Of a DNA stretch of 17,567 bases, positions 15,080-17,567 are shown one piece after another. Source of the DNA: Pseudomonadota bacterium. Its GTDB lineage: Bacteria; Pseudomonadota; Alphaproteobacteria; Micropepsales; Micropepsaceae. The notes under the pieces are model-generated. The model saw only the letters and a list, made by a program, of their open reading frames with translations, was not told where the DNA came from and made no database searches. Each line of letters opens with the position of its first letter. The stretch's first letter is position 1. The stretch lies in contig JANYBR010000165.1 of NCBI GenBank assembly GCA_025360685.1, positions 1 through 17,567 on the forward strand, read 5' to 3'. A program made the translations under genes and the position numbers.

Positions 15080-15868
15080 CTATTTCAGCGCCGACGAAAA
15101 GAACGCGACCGCCAGGCTGTGCGACCGTTCCGTCGTTTGCGGACTATAGCGCATGATGACCGTACCGCCGCGGCCCTGATTGCCGAACGGATCGCTCACT
15201 TCCATGTCGACGCCAGGCATGTCGAAGCCATGATGGCTGTCGGGCATGACTTCGATCCGGATCTTGGCGCGGTCCTCAGCCATGAGTCCCGCAACCAGTT
15301 TGGCCGAGACTTCCGGATCGTTGTCATACTGATCCGACGCCCCGGTGATGAGCAGTATCGGAGCGTCGACCAGATCGCCGAATTCGAAATCAGGCACCCG
15401 GTTGTAGGTCCAGGTCGCGGGATAGACCGGCATGAAGGCGTCGAAATGATCGCCGTCAAGGAAGCGATCATTGTGCTTGTGGGTTGCAGCCAGCATGGCC
15501 GCCACGCCGCCGAAGGAAAAACCGCCGACGCCGATCCGGTTGGAATCGACCGCGGGATGCGCGGCGAGAAATGCGCGTGCGCCATAGAGATCGGGCAGCG
15601 TTTCGATCACCGTGCGCGGCCGGCCCGACGCGCCGCCCGCCAGTCCGCGCGCCGACCACTGATCCGGCTCCAGAGTGACGAAGCCTGCTTCGTTCAGAAC
15701 GTCGGCATAGCCACCCTCGCGCAGGCTCGGCCCCGCGGAACCGTGTAAAAGAATGACGGTCGGATGTTTCTCCTTGCCATCCGACGGCACGCGCAGCCGC
15801 GCCGCGATCGAAAGCGGCGCTTCGTGGAGCGAGCGGAATGTCACGTAATGCAGGCTGGGAACGGCCAT
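15080..15868 (-). CDS. Dienelactone-hydrolase-like alpha/beta hydrolase
   Basis: A 262-residue alpha/beta hydrolase. VILLHGSAG (38-46) supplies the oxyanion region. The nucleophile is Ser118 in GGFSFGG, with Asp179 (GASDQYD) and His213 (DSHHGFD) completing the triad. The overall pattern fits the DLH family, whose members open lactones or hydrolyse esters; DLH proper uses Cys, so this Ser-type protein may be an esterase or lactonase with another substrate. It is the first gene of the operon with tauD-like and FAH genes, fitting hydrolysis of a ring-opened or esterified intermediate. The ATG at 15868 has an AAGAGG motif only two bases upstream, so translation initiation may be weak. No signal peptide is apparent. 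Confidence 0.88.
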   Translation of the reverse strand: MAVPSLHYVTFRSLHEAPLSIAARLRVPSDGKEKHPTVILLHGSAGPSLREGGYADVLNEAGFVTLEPDQWSARGLAGGASGRPRTVIETLPDLYGARAFLAAHPAVDSNRIGVGGFSFGGVAAMLAATHKHNDRFLDGDHFDAFMPVYPATWTYNRVPDFEFGDLVDAPILLITGASDQYDNDPEVSAKLVAGLMAEDRAKIRIEVMPDSHHGFDMPGVDMEVSDPFGNQGRGGTVIMRYSPQTTERSHSLAVAFFSSALK

Positions 15869-16259
15869 TGCCTCTTTCTAACTCTTTGAAGTCATTAGAT
15901 CGGCGTACATTCGAACCTCGATTTTCATCCCCTGAGCGCGTTTTGCACTGCCGGCTTCGGCAATAAAATTGTTCGTTCAATTGGTGAGATTTTTCGCGCC
16001 ACGCCGACGCAACAAATGTCGTGGCCCGCCGCAGTGCGGGCCACCCAGTTGGGGACTCGCTGGGCTTCTCCGCACGTGACCGAGAACTTACTTTTCAACA
16101 CTGGCTTTGTCGTCACCTGGGTGGCCCGCACTCCGGCGGGCCATGACAGTGAAGGCGGCGGTGCGAGCCGAGCTGCGATCATTACTACACCTCTAAAATG
16201 CTTCGAGGCTAAAATAGGATTGCTGTCTCCAAATTAAAGAAGGGTCAGCCAAATTCTCT
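15869..16259. other. Intergenic region upstream of the hydrolase operon
   Basis: This 391-base gap contains the 132-bp inverted-repeat element described separately and, nearer the hydrolase, a perfect AATTG-N6-CAATT inverted repeat (15967-15982). Its CAAT half-sites faintly resemble the CCAATGAA elements around 9310-9632, but the match is too short to call an operator. No convincing promoter or gene was found. A 16-codon frame (15928-15878, minus) is too short to support. Confidence 0.4.
16017..16148. repeat. 132-bp miniature element with 32-bp inverted termini (REP doublet or MITE-like)
   Basis: The arm 16017-16048 and the complement of 16117-16148 are identical at 30 of 32 bases. Each arm is itself a hairpin, GTGGCCCGC with GCGGGCCAC around a six-base loop, flanked by TGTC and ACCCAG. 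No target-site duplication is evident. The hairpin arms share the GTCAT...GCCCGC...GCGGGC...ACCCA layout with the repeats at 13192-13309 and 17510-17540, so this is probably a member of the same extragenic family. Confidence 0.78.
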
Positions 16260-17468
16260 TCAAGCCACCGCCATTCGTCGTGCCGGCGTAAATTTCACGG
16301 GCATGACCTGCGGCCCCGAGATGAAGTTCGATGGCAGCCATTTGGGCGCTCCGGCGAGCTCGAAATTCTTCATGCGCGTCAGCACTTCCACCAGCATGGC
16401 GTCGATCTCGATACGCGCGATGTGCTGGCCGAGGCAGCCATGCGGGCCGGTGCCGAAAGCGATGTGCTCGTTGGGCCGGCGCGACGGGTCGAGCGTGTCG
16501 GCGTGTTCGAATTTTGCCTCATCACGATTGGCGGCGCCGAAATACATCACCGCCTTGTCGCCTTCGCGAAGCTTCTTGCCGCCAAGCTCGATGTCGCGCG
16601 TGGCACGCCGGCGCATATAGATGACCGGGCTGCACCAGCGCAGCAGTTCCTCGCGCGCCGACGGCAGGCGTCCGTGCAGATCCTGCATCAGCCAATTCAA
16701 CTGATCGCGGCTTTCAAGCATCGCGATCATGCCGGATGAAAGCAGGTTGCGCGTCGTGTCTCCGCCGGCGTCGATCAACAGCAGAAAGAACAGCAGGAAC
16801 TCGACGTCGTCGAGCTTCTTGCCGTCCACTTCGGCCTGCAGCAGCTTGGTCGCAAGGTCGTTCTTTGGCCGCGCCCGCTTCTCGTCGATCAACTTGCGGC
16901 CATAGTCGAACATCTTGAAGACGGCGACCGCGCCTTCCTGGGTCGGCGAGCCGCCGGCGGTGGTGTGGATCGCTTCGGTCAGCTTGTAGAGTTCGCGGCC
17001 GTCGTCGAGCGGCATGCCCATCAACTCAGCGATGACGTAGGAAGGCATCTCGCCCGCGACCTGGCTGACGAAATCGCATTCACCCCTTTCGATCACTTCG
17101 TCGACGATCTGGCGGGCCAGCTGCTGCATGCGCGGCGTGCGGTCGGCCGACACCGGCACGGTGAATTCCTGGCGGATGAGCTTGCGAAACGCCGTATGCT
17201 GCGGCGGGTCCATCATCAGCATCATCTTGTAGCCGCCGAAACTGGTCTCCTGGTTCAGTGGGTCCTGAATCATGATCGTCGGTTCGGACGAGAACGACTG
17301 GAAACTCCGGTCCACGTCATAGACATCCTGATAGCGTGTGATCGCCCAGTAGCCGGGTCCGTTCGGCTCTTCCTGGAAGTGGACGGGATCGTTGGCGCGC
17401 AGCCAGTCATATTGCGCGTGCGGGTGACCGGCCGCGAAGCTTTCAGGATTCCAAAGGTCAATCTTCAT
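16260..17468 (-). CDS. Cytochrome P450 (bacterial soluble class I type)
   Basis: A 402-residue soluble P450, the normal bacterial length, with no membrane anchor. Motifs in order: C-helix DPPQHTAFRKL at 87-97, I-helix AGGDTT at 234-239 for oxygen activation, ExxR as Glu274-Arg277, and the heme loop FGTGPHGCLG at 338-347 with Cys345 as the thiolate ligand. The C-terminus FISGPQVMPVKFTP resembles P450s that hydroxylate sterols, terpenes or alkyl side chains, but the family number cannot be assigned by eye. It needs a ferredoxin and reductase, neither of which is encoded in the window. The ATG at 17468 is preceded only by a weak GGAA. It is separated from the hydrolase operon by 391 bp with an inverted-repeat element, so a shared pathway is inference from proximity and strand. 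Confidence 0.95.
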   Translation of the reverse strand: MKIDLWNPESFAAGHPHAQYDWLRANDPVHFQEEPNGPGYWAITRYQDVYDVDRSFQSFSSEPTIMIQDPLNQETSFGGYKMMLMMDPPQHTAFRKLIRQEFTVPVSADRTPRMQQLARQIVDEVIERGECDFVSQVAGEMPSYVIAELMGMPLDDGRELYKLTEAIHTTAGGSPTQEGAVAVFKMFDYGRKLIDEKRARPKNDLATKLLQAEVDGKKLDDVEFLLFFLLLIDAGGDTTRNLLSSGMIAMLESRDQLNWLMQDLHGRLPSAREELLRWCSPVIYMRRRATRDIELGGKKLREGDKAVMYFGAANRDEAKFEHADTLDPSRRPNEHIAFGTGPHGCLGQHIARIEIDAMLVEVLTRMKNFELAGAPKWLPSNFISGPQVMPVKFTPARRMAVA

Positions 17469-17509
17469 CGGTACTGTTCCGTCTTCAATCTGTCGCCCAG
17501 TCTACAACC

Positions 17510-17540
17510 CGTCATGGGCGGGCTTGACCCGCCCATCCAT
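17510..17540. repeat. REP-like palindrome upstream of the P450 gene
   Basis: ATGGGCGGG (17514-17522) and CCCGCCCAT (17528-17536) form a perfect nine-base stem around CTTGA, flanked by CGTC and CCAT. The form GTCATGGGCGGG-CTTGA-CCC... is typical of extragenic palindromes in Alphaproteobacteria. It starts about 42 bases upstream of the P450 ATG, so it may lie within or just before its promoter. Confidence 0.8.
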
Positions 17541-17567
17541 CAATCAAATGAGAGAGTAGTCGAGTTC

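Noticed and set aside
15878..15928. 16-codon minus-strand frame before the hydrolase gene
   Set aside because: Too short, with its purine-rich motif directly abutting the ATG and no conservation evidence; at most a leader peptide candidate.
15971..15978. GTTCGTTC resembling a LexA half-site pair
   Set aside because: The two GTTC units have no seven-base spacer, so this is not an SOS box.
15925..16182. Minus-strand 85-codon frame across the inverted-repeat element
   Set aside because: Its sequence is simply the translated REP arms (repeating WPAGVRATQ-like text), a common false gene call.

Overview
This window is GC-rich chromosomal DNA that reads as an alphaproteobacterium, probably an environmental heterotroph. 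The evidence is an imuA-imuB-dnaE2 mutagenesis cassette behind a direct-repeat GTTC-N7-GTTC SOS box, the alphaproteobacterial LexA site type, together with palindromic intergenic repeats of the GTCAT...ACCCA kind and the general gene content. The genus cannot be named from sequence alone.

Layout. (1) 1-2764, minus strand: two overlapping genes for large multi-spanning membrane proteins. The downstream one runs off the left edge and looks like a GT-C fold (family 39/83-like) glycosyltransferase. The upstream one is a probable GT-C relative. (2) 2815-8256, minus strand: the SOS mutasome imuA-imuB-dnaE2, tightly overlapped, with a LexA box at the promoter just upstream of imuA. (3) 8337-9113, minus strand: a TetR-family regulator with a long basic N-terminal arm. 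(4) 9114-9860: a 750-bp regulatory region with repeated CCAATGAA elements, two of them in palindromes, plus a promoter, a 29-codon reading frame and a strong intrinsic terminator. Together these look like a self-contained small transcription unit (micropeptide or small RNA). (5) 9861-13158, plus strand: a formylglycine-dependent hydrolase closely resembling phosphonate monoester hydrolases, a second TetR regulator, and a formylglycine-generating enzyme (FGE) whose start overlaps the regulator's stop. The substrate enzyme and its activating enzyme thus share an apparent operon. (6) 13344-15868, minus strand: a compact three-gene catabolic operon of a dienelactone-hydrolase-like protein, a TauD-type Fe(II)/2-oxoglutarate dioxygenase and a fumarylacetoacetate-hydrolase family enzyme. 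(7) 16260-17468, minus strand: a cytochrome P450.

How it fits together. Regions 3-7 read as an accessory catabolic island. The P450 and TauD enzymes would oxygenate an organic substrate (TauD-type enzymes often remove sulfonate or sulfate groups oxidatively). The PMH/sulfatase-like enzyme would hydrolyse a sulfate, phosphate-diester or phosphonate ester. The DLH- and FAH-like enzymes would hydrolyse ring-cleavage or dicarbonyl products. The substrate is not determinable from the sequence. Five REP-like palindromic units occupy three intergenic spots on the right side. The most unusual parts are the small terminator-closed unit under probable TetR control and the FGE that carries an export signal while its apparent client hydrolase does not.
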